Shown: positions 29,451-39,951 of the stretch, piece after piece
Position numbering within the stretch: the first letter of the stretch is position 1
Layout of the letters: each line of letters starts with the position of its first letter
Assembly (NCBI GenBank): GCA_958295665.1
Contig: OY282558.1
Location: 17,917,409 to 17,981,408 of the forward strand
DNA: 64,000 bases
Direction of reading: 5' to 3'
Source: Tipula vernalis
Taxonomy: Eukaryota; Arthropoda; Insecta; Diptera; Tipulidae
Program-made: the position numbers and the translations under genes
Notes under the pieces: generated by a model
What the model was told of the DNA's origin: nothing
The model's database searches: none
Seen by the model: the letters and a program-made list of their open reading frames with translations, nothing else

Positions 29451-29756
29451 CTGTAGTATCCCATCATTTTCATCATTTATATAACCCAAACATAAATCAA
29501 TATTTTCATATGGTATAAAATGTTTATTATCCGTATATCCTAATCCAATAAAACCATGTCCTTTTAACAATAATTCAAAATAAATTTTATCATATTTTAT
29601 TATTGATAATAAATTTATATTATCATTATTTATTATTAATTTGTATTCATCATCACTGTTGCTGCTATTATCGTTATTACTACCACTGCTAAATATACTT
29701 CGACATAATACTATAGTTGTTAAAAAATTTAGCAGCAAAATTAGTTTTGTTATCAT
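29451..29756 (-). CDS. First coding exon of a secreted DOMON-domain protein (MOXD1/DBH-like)
   Basis: ATG at 29756 opens a hydrophobic signal peptide (MITKLILLLNFLTTIVLC, residues 1-18), a short Ser/Asn-rich linker, then a DOMON-type domain start: YKLIINNDNINLLSIIKYD, IYFELLLKGHGFIGLGYTD and IDLCLGYINDENDG. The FELxxxxxGxxxLGxS/T pattern and the following D-x-x-x-G strand are how DOMON domains of copper monooxygenase relatives (DBH, TBH, MOXD1) begin. The exon ends at 29451 in CTACAG|GTAAGA, a strong donor, after 102 codons in phase 0. The downstream exons would lie to the left but are not seen; the adjoining DNA is the duplicated transposon block. An extracellular role is inferred from the signal peptide. 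Which family member it is, and whether it keeps the copper domains, cannot be told from this exon. Confidence 0.75.
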
Positions 29757-31811
29757 TTTGTCGAATTTTAAATTTTAATTTGTTTTTTTATGTTACAAAT
29801 TATAAAAAAAAAATAAAAATAAAAATAAAACACTTTTTTTATTAAAATTGTTCTGTATACGATTTTTTTATTTTTTATTTTATTAAATCAATATTTATAA
29901 TTAATTAAAGCACTAAATATTATAAATATTTAATTCGTTTTATTATAATAAATAAATAATAATAAAACATTGGAAAATATTTTTTTTTCTTCATGACATT
30001 AATGACATGATTTGTTTATTATTAATTTTTTCGACTTTGGATGGACCGTTGAATTTGAACTGTTTTGTTTAGTGTTACTGCTTTGTTGCATTCAATCTGT
30101 AACGAACAAAAATACAAAATAATTGAATTATTATCCAACTTCGATTTCAAAATCAAACGGGGGAGGCTTAAAATTTAATGTACATATAAAAGACAAATAT
30201 TTTTATGGTTTAACATATAAAACATAAATTTTTTGTTTGTTTTTATGTGAATTGAATACATAATATTTAACATATAACAACATTTATGCTATTCTATACT
30301 AGAGAGTGTGTGAACGAATGTTATGAATTCGAAATTGATTTTTCCAATACTCCCCACATACACACAATAAAAAACCATTAAAATTCCCCAAAAAAAAAAA
30401 AAAAAAAATTGTATTCGTTCAATGACTTGGTGTGGTCTGGTCTGATATGCGGTGTAATTTTAAATGATCATGTCTCAAAGTGCATTTTGTTTGTGTTCAG
30501 GACAAGATTTCCCATTAGTTTTCTCCATTCAGTACCGCACACACAAAACAAATCTTTTCAATGAAGTTCAGTAACAAAAACTATACAAATTTTTTGTGTT
30601 TTTTTTTTTTCCTTTTTACATGACACAAAAGGAAAATCAACCAAGTCGTGTTGATGAAGACGATGAAGAAGCGGCAGAAGAAGCACACACAAATGGAATC
30701 GATAACCTCGATTCATTTTATTTTTCATTTTTTTTTATCGTTCCGTTTTGTCTTTCATACACATCCACACTGTACTCGTACATATAGCTTAAGATTTTTC
30801 CACTGTGCGGGAGAGGAAAAGTGTATATCGTTAACAATGGAATAGTGTAGTAGTATAGTAAAATTAAAAAAAAAATTTATAATTTTTCAGTCTCAAAGAC
30901 ATGATAAGAAATTTATTTTCTGTTTTTACTTCACAATGTGAATTTTTTTCTATCCTATGTGAAAAGGAGGAATCATATAAAAATCGATTTTTGAGACTGG
31001 CTGTGAGTTAGGAAATAAAACAAAAACCCCATTTTATAAATATATGTTTAATAAAGATCATTTACTTTGCATTATAATCCAATTTGTATTTTTTTGGAAG
31101 CTGAACAAATACCAAATTTGCTAGTATTTATGTGCGACAATTTAAATGTAGAGAAACGAGAGTTATAGATAAGGATAATTTTAAAACAATGTTGGATTTT
31201 GGTCTAGAAAAATTTGCTGTATGTAATTGATATGGAATAAATCAGGTATATATCTGGAACTTTTCCGTAAGCTCAAATTTGCTCTTATTTTTATTGGCAA
31301 ATCGCCAAAGTTGGAAAATGAGCGACTATTTATCATATTAACTTAGTTTAGACCCAGAAAACTATCAAAGTTGATCTATGCTTTGAATAATTCGATCATT
31401 TATCGTGGCCGCTACAATACAACGTTAGTAGCTTGACTACCCTCCGATATTTACTAAGGGAGTTCTTAGTTTTTGTAAGGTTCCTGGCTCAAGGCAACTA
31501 TAGTTTTTAACTACCGATATTTTGATGGAAATCTGATGATCTATTGAGAAATAACGATCTAAAAACGATTTGGAGTTTATAGGATTTTGAGTCTATGTGA
31601 TAATAAACCTGTCGCATACCCACATCATTATGGTTATTCAATGCAACCGTTTTTGATACTACTGGAGCTTCCTTATTTTGAAGGAGTTTACTATTATTGT
31701 GACAAAGGTCCCGTTAACGTGAGATTTTTGGCCAAACAAAAAAATTTTACAACAGTTCTTCGATTACATACAAAATGAATTTGGGGATATTTTGATTTAA
31801 ATGAATGGGAG
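29757..31811. other. Upstream region of the DOMON gene; no clear gene
   Basis: This should contain the 5' UTR and promoter of the minus-strand DOMON gene, but I find no obvious core promoter. A plus-strand frame from ATG at 30620 encodes TQKENQPSRVDEDDEEAAEEAH and then decays into phenylalanine-rich low complexity. It could be a chance frame in a purine-rich tract. Simple A/T runs occur at about 29805-29830 and 30389-30407. Confidence 0.4.
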
Positions 31812-31921
31812 ATACGCATTTTTCAAAACAGCTCTACTATAAAAAAAAAATGTGTAGCCATTCATATGACAAAGGCTACACATTTTGTTTTGTAGTTGAG
31901 CTGTATTGAAAAAATCATAAA
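31812..31921. repeat. Imperfect hairpin / miniature palindrome
   Basis: About 41 bp on the left (31819-31859, TTTTTCAAAACAGCTCTACT through ATGTGTAGCC) pair with 31874-31914 (GGCTACACATTTTG through AGCTGTATTGAAAAAA), with a 14-bp loop and roughly six mismatches. It is probably a very small MITE or a solitary transposon end folded on itself. There is no coding capacity. Confidence 0.65.
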
Positions 31922-32102
31922 CATCTTTTGAATGGGACGCGCAAATATTTCGTCTAAAAAGCAGTTAAAAAGCAGTTTAAATTCTGCGCAACAATTCCTC
32001 TAACAGCTTAAAACTAAAGGCATTAATACAATCAGTCCTATGAATCAATGACCGTCAAACTCCCCACCTACTCATTTTTTTAGTGGAGCAGTTCTAAAAA
32101 AT

Positions 32103-33117
32103 TCATAAAAACCGCTCGACAATATGATTGACCATCAATATCATTGTTGGCATTGATTCTACTAAATTTTGGTAGATTTTATCCGTAATGTCCGGGTCAT
32201 ACCAAATATTATTGATAGAAGTCTCCATTGCCTCTAGTGTACTGCAATCCATCTTACTTAATTCTGCCTTCATAATTGCCCACAAATTCTCGATGGGGTT
32301 GACATCAGGCGAATTTCCAGGCCAATCCAATGTTGTAAATGGAATTGTCAGCAAAATATTTTTTAACAGTCTTGGATGTGTGACAAGGAGCCAAGTCTTG
32401 TTGAAAGATTGGGTGATTTCGTTTTTTCATATTTTTTAATATTGGAACCGCATAATCCTTCAAAACATCAATATATTGAGCTGAATTCATCATCCCAATA
32501 ACTGGACATAATGGACCAACACCATTAAAATTAAAACATCCCCAAAACATTTGTTTTATTGGATGTTTCACAGTTTGAACAAGGTGACCCGCTTTAATCG
32601 ATTCACCTTTACTGCGACGCACATATTTTGAGCGTTGACCGTGCACTTCAAAATGACTTTTATCAGAAAACAAAACATTTTTCCAATTGTCAACTGTCCA
32701 GTCTTTATATTTTTTGGCCCATGCCAATCTTTTGGTCTTTATTTTTGATGTTAGAAGCTGTTTTTTGTAGGGCCTTCGTGCAAATCTTCCAAATTCCAAA
32801 AGTCTTCTTCGCACTGTTGATGGATCAATGTTAATTCCAGCATGTTGTAACTCAATGTTTAGCTCAGCACTGGTCTTTGTAGGATTTATAATACTATTTC
32901 TCAGCAAAATTGTATCGTCTCTTGAAGAGGTCTTCCGCTTACGACCACATTTACCCTTTCTTTTTGGTGATGTGGACAAATTTTTTGAGGAAAGCCGTAC
33001 AAATTTATTAACAGATGTCAAACTCACTTGGCACTCTTGGACAATTTGCCTTTGAATCATAGACGAGTATTTACTCAGTGTGATAATTTTTTCGCGAACT
33101 TTAACCGTTAAATCCAT
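32103..33117 (-). pseudogene. Tc1-family transposase (DD34E), one frameshift
   Basis: From ATG at 33117 the protein has an N-terminal paired-like DNA-binding region (residues about 1-110, with GRKRKTSS as the GRPR-like linker), then the catalytic core. The first Asp is in LFSDKSHFEVHG (residue 152), the second in FQQDLAPCHTS (residue 241), and the Glu is in DWPGNSPDVNPIENLW in another frame. One extra base near 32340 breaks the frame between the second Asp and the Glu. Allowing for it, those two residues are 34 apart, as expected for Tc1. The C-terminus ends at 32103. Apart from this lesion the gene looks full length (about 350 codons), suggesting a fairly recent arrival. It would cut and paste its own element at TA sites. 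Confidence 0.93.
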
Positions 33118-33348
33118 TATTAAAGGTAGAACTTGTGTATGTGTTATGATGCGTGCAATGTGTTATGATCGACTGAAATGTTTATTTCACAACTAACGAA
33201 ATGCGAAGTAATAAAGATAATGATTGTTAACCTTGAACATAAACTACAAAAATATATTGATGTAAAAAAAAAAGGAAATTTACAGTTTTATATGACGAAA
33301 TTTAAAGTATTCATTATGATTTTGTTCGCATTAATTTGCACAATACTG
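32103..33348 (-). mobile_element. Tc1-type DNA transposon inserted in Copia
   Basis: The right end, read on the minus strand, starts CAGTATTGTGCAAATTAATG directly after a TA (33349-33350) that lies within the Copia RT frame. TA is the Tc1/mariner target. The transposase gene follows on the minus strand. I could not find the matching left inverted repeat in 31600-32100, nor the rest of Copia beyond it, so the left end seems to have been lost. Confidence 0.8.
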
Positions 33349-33350
33349 TA

Positions 33351-36071
33351 TCGCCCAGGTCTTCGATGTCAAATTTCGATGATAAAATTTGTATTACCTC
33401 ATTGATTGCTTCCATTGTTTTTCCGAGAACAATACCGTCGTCGACGTAAAGCAACAAAAAACACCATTCACCGTTTATGTTTCTTCGGTACAAACATCGA
33501 TCTGCTGTGCTGTATTCAAAACTTACATCGACCAAGACCGCATGGATTGCCTCATTCCATGACCTAGCTGCTTGCTTCAGCCCGTAGAGACTTTTATTCA
33601 ACCAACAAACCTTATTTTCGCCCCTTTCAACGCCTGGAGGTTGCGTCATGTAGATTGTTTTCTTTTAATTTCCATTTAGAAATGCTGTTTGGGCATCGAT
33701 GTGACGAACGATGTAATTGTTTCTGGATGCCAATGCCAACAAGACTCTAAATGTCGTCTGCTTTCCCAATGAAGGGAACACTTGATCGTAGTCGGTGCCG
33801 AACTTCTGCGAAAAACCTTGAGCCACCAGTCGTGCTTTGAAACGAGCAACACGACCATCAGCATCTGTTTTCAATTTGAAAACCCATTTGCATCCGACTG
33901 CTTTACGACCATCTGGCAATTCGCACAATTGCCACGTGCCATTTTTATGCAATGACTTAATTTCTTCTTCCATTGCGAGCTTCCATTCGATGATGTCTTT
34001 CGACGTCTTCATTGGATTCGTCTTCTTGGATTTCGACTGATACCGTCGCTGGAATGATTTCCCTTTTGCCATCGACGAATCGAACGTCACGTCTTATGAC
34101 AACCTTTTGCTTTACTGGATCAAAACATCTGTATGCTTTCGAGTTTTCATGATAACCAACAAAAACCATTTGCACTGCCGTATTGTCCAATTTTCGTCGC
34201 TTTTCTGATGGAATATGAACGAAACATTTAGAACCAAACGTAACGCAATGCTTCATACCTTGTTTTTTGTTGTTCCATAGCTCGAATGGTGTAGTTTCGA
34301 TCGTTCTTGATGGTAAACGATTTTGCAAATAATTAGACGATTTCACCGCCTCAGCCCAAAACATGTTTGGCAAATTAGCATCCACCAACATGCATCGTGC
34401 CATTTCAATCAACGTGCGATTCTTACGTTCAGCAACGCCATTTTGAAAACTCGAGTGCGGTGCTGTGTATTGCATCTGAATACCGCTGCCCTGTACAAAT
34501 TTCTTTACCGAAACGCCGGTGTATTCTCCTTCTCGATTCGATCGGAGAATAACTGGCTTTCGACCGAACTTGTTGTGAACCATTGCCACGTACTGTTGCA
34601 GCTTTTCGAAGACTTCCGACTTTTCCTTTAACAGATACACGACTGTATATTTCGAAAAATCATCGATCATTGTCAACAAGTAGCGTCGTCCATTCGGCGA
34701 TTCCGTTTGCATTGGCCCACACACGTCCGTGTGAACCAAATCCAAAACATTCTTGGATTTGCTTATTGACTGTTTTAGAATCGGCGACCGAGTCTGTTTT
34801 GCCTTTAAACAAACTTCGAATTTTTCCTTGATGCCACAATCAACGATTTCGATACCAACAACCATTTGCTTCGAACACATTTCCCTGATTGCTTGTGGAT
34901 CACGATGACCAAAAATTCGATGCAAATTGTGAATACAATTCGCTTTGTGCTCAAGCCTTTGAACAACTGCGTTGACTTTATTCGGTTGACGTAACACATA
35001 CAAATCGTTGATTTCGTCTGCGATTGCGATTTGCACGTTTCCTTTGATGATTTCGCACATTTTGTCGTAGAAGATTACCTTAAAACCTTTTGCTGCTAAT
35101 TTCTTGACCGAAATTAGATTTCCCTTAATTCCTGGCACATACAAAACGTCCGTAAGTGTAGCTGCATTGATTTGCCCATCGCTGTTGACAAATTCGATTT
35201 TGCATGCACCTTTTCCTTCGACGTGAACCCTTTCACCGTTTGCAACAGTCAAGCTGCTGCCGGCCGCGCCCAACTCAACAAAGAAACCTTTATTGCCACT
35301 CACGTGACTTGTTGCAGCGCTGTCGGCCACCCAAGTGTTGATGTTATGGGTCGATGTAGTGAACAAGAATTCGTCACCATGTTGCTTTACTGTATTCGCT
35401 TTATGTTTTGAACCCTTTTCTGGATTGTTCTTTTTCCACTGTGCGTATTTTCTGCAGTCTCGCTTTAGATGACCTTTAGTTTTACAAAAATAGCACTCCA
35501 AATGGCTGGTAGTCGTCTTTAAAATTGATTCCTTAGTTTCATCTGAATTTTTGATGCGTCGATGATATTCGGCAATCAACATGGCTTTGACAAATATCAT
35601 CGTCAAATCAGCTTTGTCCCTTGATTCAAGCGCTGTAATCAATGCATCATAGCTGGTTGGCTGCAAACTGCTCAAAAGCATCGCCACTCGCCATGCTCCC
35701 ATCACCGTCTCACCGTGCTCGACCAACTGTTGAAACAAATCGTTCATATCATTTATGTGCGTTTCAACGTTGCCGCCGTCAGCCATCCCTTTCTTGCAAA
35801 TGCGCCGTATAATTGTAATTCGATTTTCGAGTGTCCTACCTTGGAATTGGTCTCCCAATGCTTTCCAAGCTTCAGCTGCCGTTTTCGCCGATCGAGTTGC
35901 ATGAGCCTTTTGATCGTTTTCTTCCCATTCCTTGATTTCAGCCTCTTTTGCACTGGTTTCAGTAGCGACCGGTTTTGCTTCCGTCAAAATCGACCAACAT
36001 TTGATTCCTTTCAATAAATGCTCCATTTCATACTTCCAGTCGAAGTAATTTTCACCGTTCAATGGATGCAC
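33351..36071 (-). pseudogene. Copia gag-pol polyprotein, broken
   Basis: A 704-codon frame (36071-33957) carries gag, a zinc knuckle (CYFCKTKGHLKRDC), protease (VADSAATSH, where the family has DSGATSH), the integrase HHCC region, and the integrase core with VHTDVCGPM and NGVAERKNRT. The second integrase Asp is replaced: RSNREGEY stands where RSDxGGEY is usual. No ATG heads the frame; it opens at GTG. A frameshift near 34000 leads into the RT start (WVFKLKTDADG to HIDAQTAFLNGN, 34090-33665), and a stop with frame change near 33660 precedes the rest (KSLYGLKQAARSW and the catalytic LLYVDDGIVLG). It would have encoded an intracellular particle and copying machinery. It is not functional as it stands. 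Confidence 0.9.
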
Positions 36072-36165
36072 ATCGCAGCTTCTTTTTATTTCTGGATTTG
36101 CCTTTTTTTTTTTAAACTTTAACTTTATTTGTTTTCTTTATTTTCACCTTTCGGCAAACGATATT

Positions 36166-36181
36166 TACTGGGCCTATAACC
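36166..36181 (-). promoter_or_regulatory. Copia primer binding site (initiator tRNA type)
   Basis: GGTTATAGGCCCAGTA follows the LTR end. Drosophila copia primes from an internal fragment of initiator-Met tRNA using a site I recall as GGTTATGGGCCCAG. The match, with one mismatch, supports both the LTR boundary and the Copia assignment. Confidence 0.75.
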
Positions 36182-36406
36182 TGTAGAAACTATAGATCTA
36201 CTTTAACTGCGTAATCTATTTGCCAGCTGTAATTAGTTTAAGTAAAATAAAAGGAAACCGAAATGCTTTAATATAAATGTATAACTGCTTTATTAGCTGT
36301 ATTACAAGGAAGTGAAAAAACAATATGAGTTTTGATGTTTAGATATTAGCATGAGTTGATTCAATATTAAATTGGTGTGATCATTTCCCAATGAGCATTT
36401 CAACAA
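36182..36406 (-). repeat. Copia 5' LTR (225 bp)
   Basis: On the minus strand it starts TGTTGAAATGCTC and ends GTTTCTACA, directly before the primer binding site. It contains AATAAA in the middle (near 36290). The size and the TGTTG start suit a Copia LTR. The partner LTR is not in the window. Confidence 0.8.
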
Positions 36407-36674
36407 TGCCACCTTTAAGATTGCCTCGCAATCGAGAATAGAGGAGTGACACCTACTAAACAGCTATTTCCTATAAAGATAACAAGGCTCCTTAGCTTTC
36501 AAAAGTTTAAAAATAAATGGATAAATCCAAAATTCGTAAAAAACAGATAAACTACATCCTAAAACAAGGCTAGAGTAAACATCTTTGGAGAACATGCATA
36601 TTTTCCTGAAGCATACCGAACAAAACTATGTCACCGACTATTAGAAAAACCTCCTACTTTATACAAACAACTAA
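36407..36674. other. Gap between Copia LTR and foldback element 3
   Basis: No feature is recognised. Confidence 0.5.
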
Positions 36675-37985
36675 GCACGCCGAAAAGCCCGTAAAGTTTC
36701 TAACAAAAAATAAAAACGTATACGTATACGATTCCAATAAGAATAATAAAACTCTATAGGATTCCAATTAAAATGTATATGTATTAGTAATTTTCAATAA
36801 ACCTTTTGAGTATTTTCCATTATGGCCAAAATAATAATCACTCCGATACATTTGTGGAAGGTTCGGCTATATTGGTCATATAAGCCGAGGTATCGGGCAC
36901 ATGATCCAAAAGAAGTATTTCCGAAACGGAGGATTTGGAATCCTATTAATTACCGTTTTACAATTCAAATTTTGAGTATTTTCTATTGGGGGCCCATTAA
37001 CAAGTACTACCAGAGATTTGGGCAAGGTTCGGCCATATAGGTCATTTAAGCCAAGGTGTGGGGTACATTATCCAGAAGAAGTTTTTTCGAAAAGGAGGAT
37101 TTGGAATTTTCTTAATGGCAGTGTTCCAGTTAACATTAACAAGCACTATGAAAGGAATTTTAATTTTATAGATTCGACCCGGTTACAGACACCTATGTAG
37201 CCGATAGTTAGTAAAATTGTTTGTACAATTTATATGATAAATTAGTTAGCACAAGACAACACTACTTAACTACGTGATTGGATGCTTGTTTTTCTCTGGA
37301 ACCCTTGGCCGGTTACTCGGGAGCTCTAAATCTAAATCAAAACTTAATTAATTTTTACCATTTTTGCCATCGGTGGTTGGGGTAGAGCGAGATTTCGTTC
37401 CACCATTATGTTCCCATGCGGTCATCCAAATTTGTACTTACTATAGCAAATGCTACTCGACGTTGTTGTTGAAGTTGTTGCGACCCCCTTCTTGTCTAAG
37501 TGGGACCCCACCCCCAATAGAAAATACTAAAAATATTAATTGTAAAACGGTCATTAACAGGATTCCAAATCCTCCGTTTCGTAAAAAGTTCTTTTGGATA
37601 AGGTGCCCCATATACCTTGGCTTATATTTGACCTATATATCCGAACCTTGCCCAAATCTCTGGTAGTGCTTCTTAATGGGCCATTAATATAAAATACTAA
37701 ATATCTTAAGTGCAAATCCGTCATTAACAAGATTCCAAATTTTCCGTTTCGAAAAAAAATTTTCTTTTAAGCTTTACGTGGAAACGCTCATTCAATTATG
37801 TTTTAATGGGAATATAAACTCATTTTTTTAGTTTGGATGTGTTTTGTTTGGAACCAATTACGTTTTAATTATTTGTTAGAAACTTAACGGAAAGAAATCA
37901 CTCAGTTCATTCCAATAAGAATTTGTCATATTTTTTTGTTATTTGTTATTTTTTGTCAGAAACTTGTCGGTACGCCGAAGATACT
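36675..37985. mobile_element. Foldback-type element 3
   Basis: The left arm (about 36675-37140) contains two tandem units of ~166 bp, each starting GAGTATTTTC (36808 and 36974) and containing GG-AAGGTTCGGC-ATAT and GAGGATTTGGAAT. The right arm (about 37510-37985) carries the same units in inverted orientation (ATTCCAAATCCTCC near 37562, AAAATACT at 37521 and 37691, about 170 bp apart). The outer ends share CGCCGAA and AAGTTTCTAACAAA in inverted orientation. A unique centre of ~360 bp separates the arms. No transposase is seen. Confidence 0.7.
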
Positions 37986-38169
37986 TTTACTAATTCTAAC
38001 TTAATGGTCACCACAAGTGAGAGTTTTGTTAGTAACTTAGCCTAAATCCCTAACAGTATTTCAATATTTAATTAGCAAACCCTGCAGAAAAATACCGGGA
38101 AAGGATGATGTATCTAACGACTTTTTACAAATTATATAAAACGAGCCTACTAGAGACCGACCAACTAAC

Positions 38170-39700
38170 GATTTTACTTAAGACTTCATTGATTTGGACG
38201 CGATCAGCAAAAATGTGAAAAGAACAATGGCGAATAGAATTAATATACAGGAAGGAAATCAAGCAAAGAATTATCGAAAAAAGCTGCCTGATTAGAAAGA
38301 TAGTTAAAAATCAATTTGGCAGCAGAAACCGATAATCTAAAGTGAGATAAAAGTTTATTAAAAAGAATTTTGTGATTAATAGAATCAAATTCCTTCGAAA
38401 AATTTAACAAAGTTAAAGAAGTCTATTCCCTATTATTCATATTACGCCTAATATCATCATATATGTTTTATAACGCAGTTAAAGTGCCATGAAATTTTCT
38501 AAACCCTGATTGGAATTAAAATGGGGTAACTCTGAAGGATTACTGATCCTTTGGATGGGGATTATTTTACTTAGTTTCCACCGAACTGGATAGGAAGAGT
38601 ATGTAACAATAAAATTGAAGATAATTATGTAACAAGTATTTTAAGGCGAAAGGGAAAACTCGCTTAACGAATTTTAAATAGACGTTATCCAAACCAGAAT
38701 TCTCGAGAGAAATCGCGTTATAGAATCGACGGAACTACTGCCAGAGTTCAAACTAGAGGAAAACTCTTATTCTTGCACGAGAACTATTCTTGCATCTGCC
38801 TAGGCCTAAATTACGAACATTACGCCAGAAAACCTTGTGAGGAAGGAAGGAAACTTTATCCTTGAAAAAATTACGTTTCAAAACGCGTAGATTTCGCTTT
38901 GAAAGTATCCTTTTTAAGGGGAACGCAACTATCAAAGATCAATCTAATATACTTGGTGAAAAATTCTATTTAGTTTGTTGTAGAACTAAGGCAAAAAATA
39001 TCCTCCGCTAAAACTAGTAGGTTTAGATAGAGAGTTACTGTTCAAAGAAAAAACTAAAAGATTATGATGGGATCCCATACCGAGAGATAACTGAATGAAG
39101 AAACAAATTAGTAAAAGAGATGATGTGGTCAATAAGGGAATAAGAGGCACCAGTAGCGGTCTAACAACAAAATGTTGGTGATTAAAGAAATCCCAATGGA
39201 AGGCAGAATTTTTTAGTATATCGAAACTAAAGTCACCTGATATATACATTGCCTCGAACCTAGAAGAGAAATAATTAACCAAACTTTTAAATTGATTTAA
39301 TTGATTGATTTTTGGGATTTTTTTAAATTGGCCTTACGAGGTCTTACTAGTTTTTGGAAGGTTATAGTCGGTACCGAATAAGATTTTACGGCCATTTATG
39401 AAAGCGTTGACAAATAAAAACTCTATATCCGATACTAACTATTCTGAAATGGAGTACGTATATGGTAACAAACCTAGCTTTAAACTACCATAATTCCTAC
39501 ATAATTTAAAACCTGTGATGATCAAAGCTGAACCAAGGGTATTTGGGTTTAAAAAGGTTTCAGAGACACAAAGTATATTAAACACGCAGTGGGCGTGATT
39601 GATGCCATAAATAGAACAATTAATTAAAATTTTTTCAATGAAAAATTTAAACATTAAGCTTGCAAAAATGTTACGTCTTAGGGTGTCAAGGTCCAAAACG
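38170..39700 (-). pseudogene. LINE (Jockey-like) endonuclease plus RT remnant
   Basis: On the minus strand, 39696-39439 encodes FNILCVSETFLNPNT and GFKLCR, the start of an APE-type endonuclease. 39282-38986 continues with YISGDFSFDIL (GDFN block) and HHNLLVFSL (SDHxL block). 38935-38753 matches the linker towards RT. Around 38420-38280 the RT block KEFDSINHKILFNKLLSHF matches the DFSKAFDxxxHxxLxxKL motif. Frames change repeatedly and stops are frequent. The 5' ORF1 and the YADD block are not seen. It is old and dead. Confidence 0.75.
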
Positions 39701-39750
39701 ACTAAATCTGTAAAAAAAAATTTGAAAAACCAGAAATCATAAAATAAGTT

Positions 39751-39822
39751 ACGTCAATAATAAATAACGATTAGCAGTTCTAAGTGTCGTCAATAATAAA
39801 TAACGATCAGCAGTTATCACTG
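39751..39822 (+). repeat. 36-bp direct repeat, two copies
   Basis: CGTCAATAATAAATAACGAT followed by T/C-AGCAGTT occurs at about 39752 and 39788. It lies between the LINE and the gypsy gag and could be the remains of a 5' LTR or leader. Confidence 0.75.
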
Positions 39823-39951
39823 ATCAGTATCAATTATAAGAAAAAAAAATAAAAATTTGCTCCAGTGGGGAATGAATTAAAACAATTAAAAGTACCGCCA
39901 GGAAGATCGCCGAAAAAACAAATAATTTACGTGGAAATATCGCATAACAAG

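Larger units (their letters stand above)
33349..36406 (-). mobile_element. Ty1/Copia retrotransposon, 3'-truncated
   Basis: On the minus strand the order is LTR (36406-36182), primer binding site, gag, protease, integrase and the first part of reverse transcriptase. It stops at the Tc1 insertion point at 33349. RNase H and the 3' LTR are missing. The order integrase-before-RT defines Copia. Confidence 0.9.

Noticed and set aside
32188..33055. Plus-strand frames opposite the Tc1 gene
   Set aside because: They are antisense shadows of the well-supported transposase on the minus strand.
34323..36017. Plus-strand frames opposite the Copia polyprotein
   Set aside because: The same stretch on the minus strand carries zinc knuckle, protease and integrase motifs in order; the plus frames carry none.
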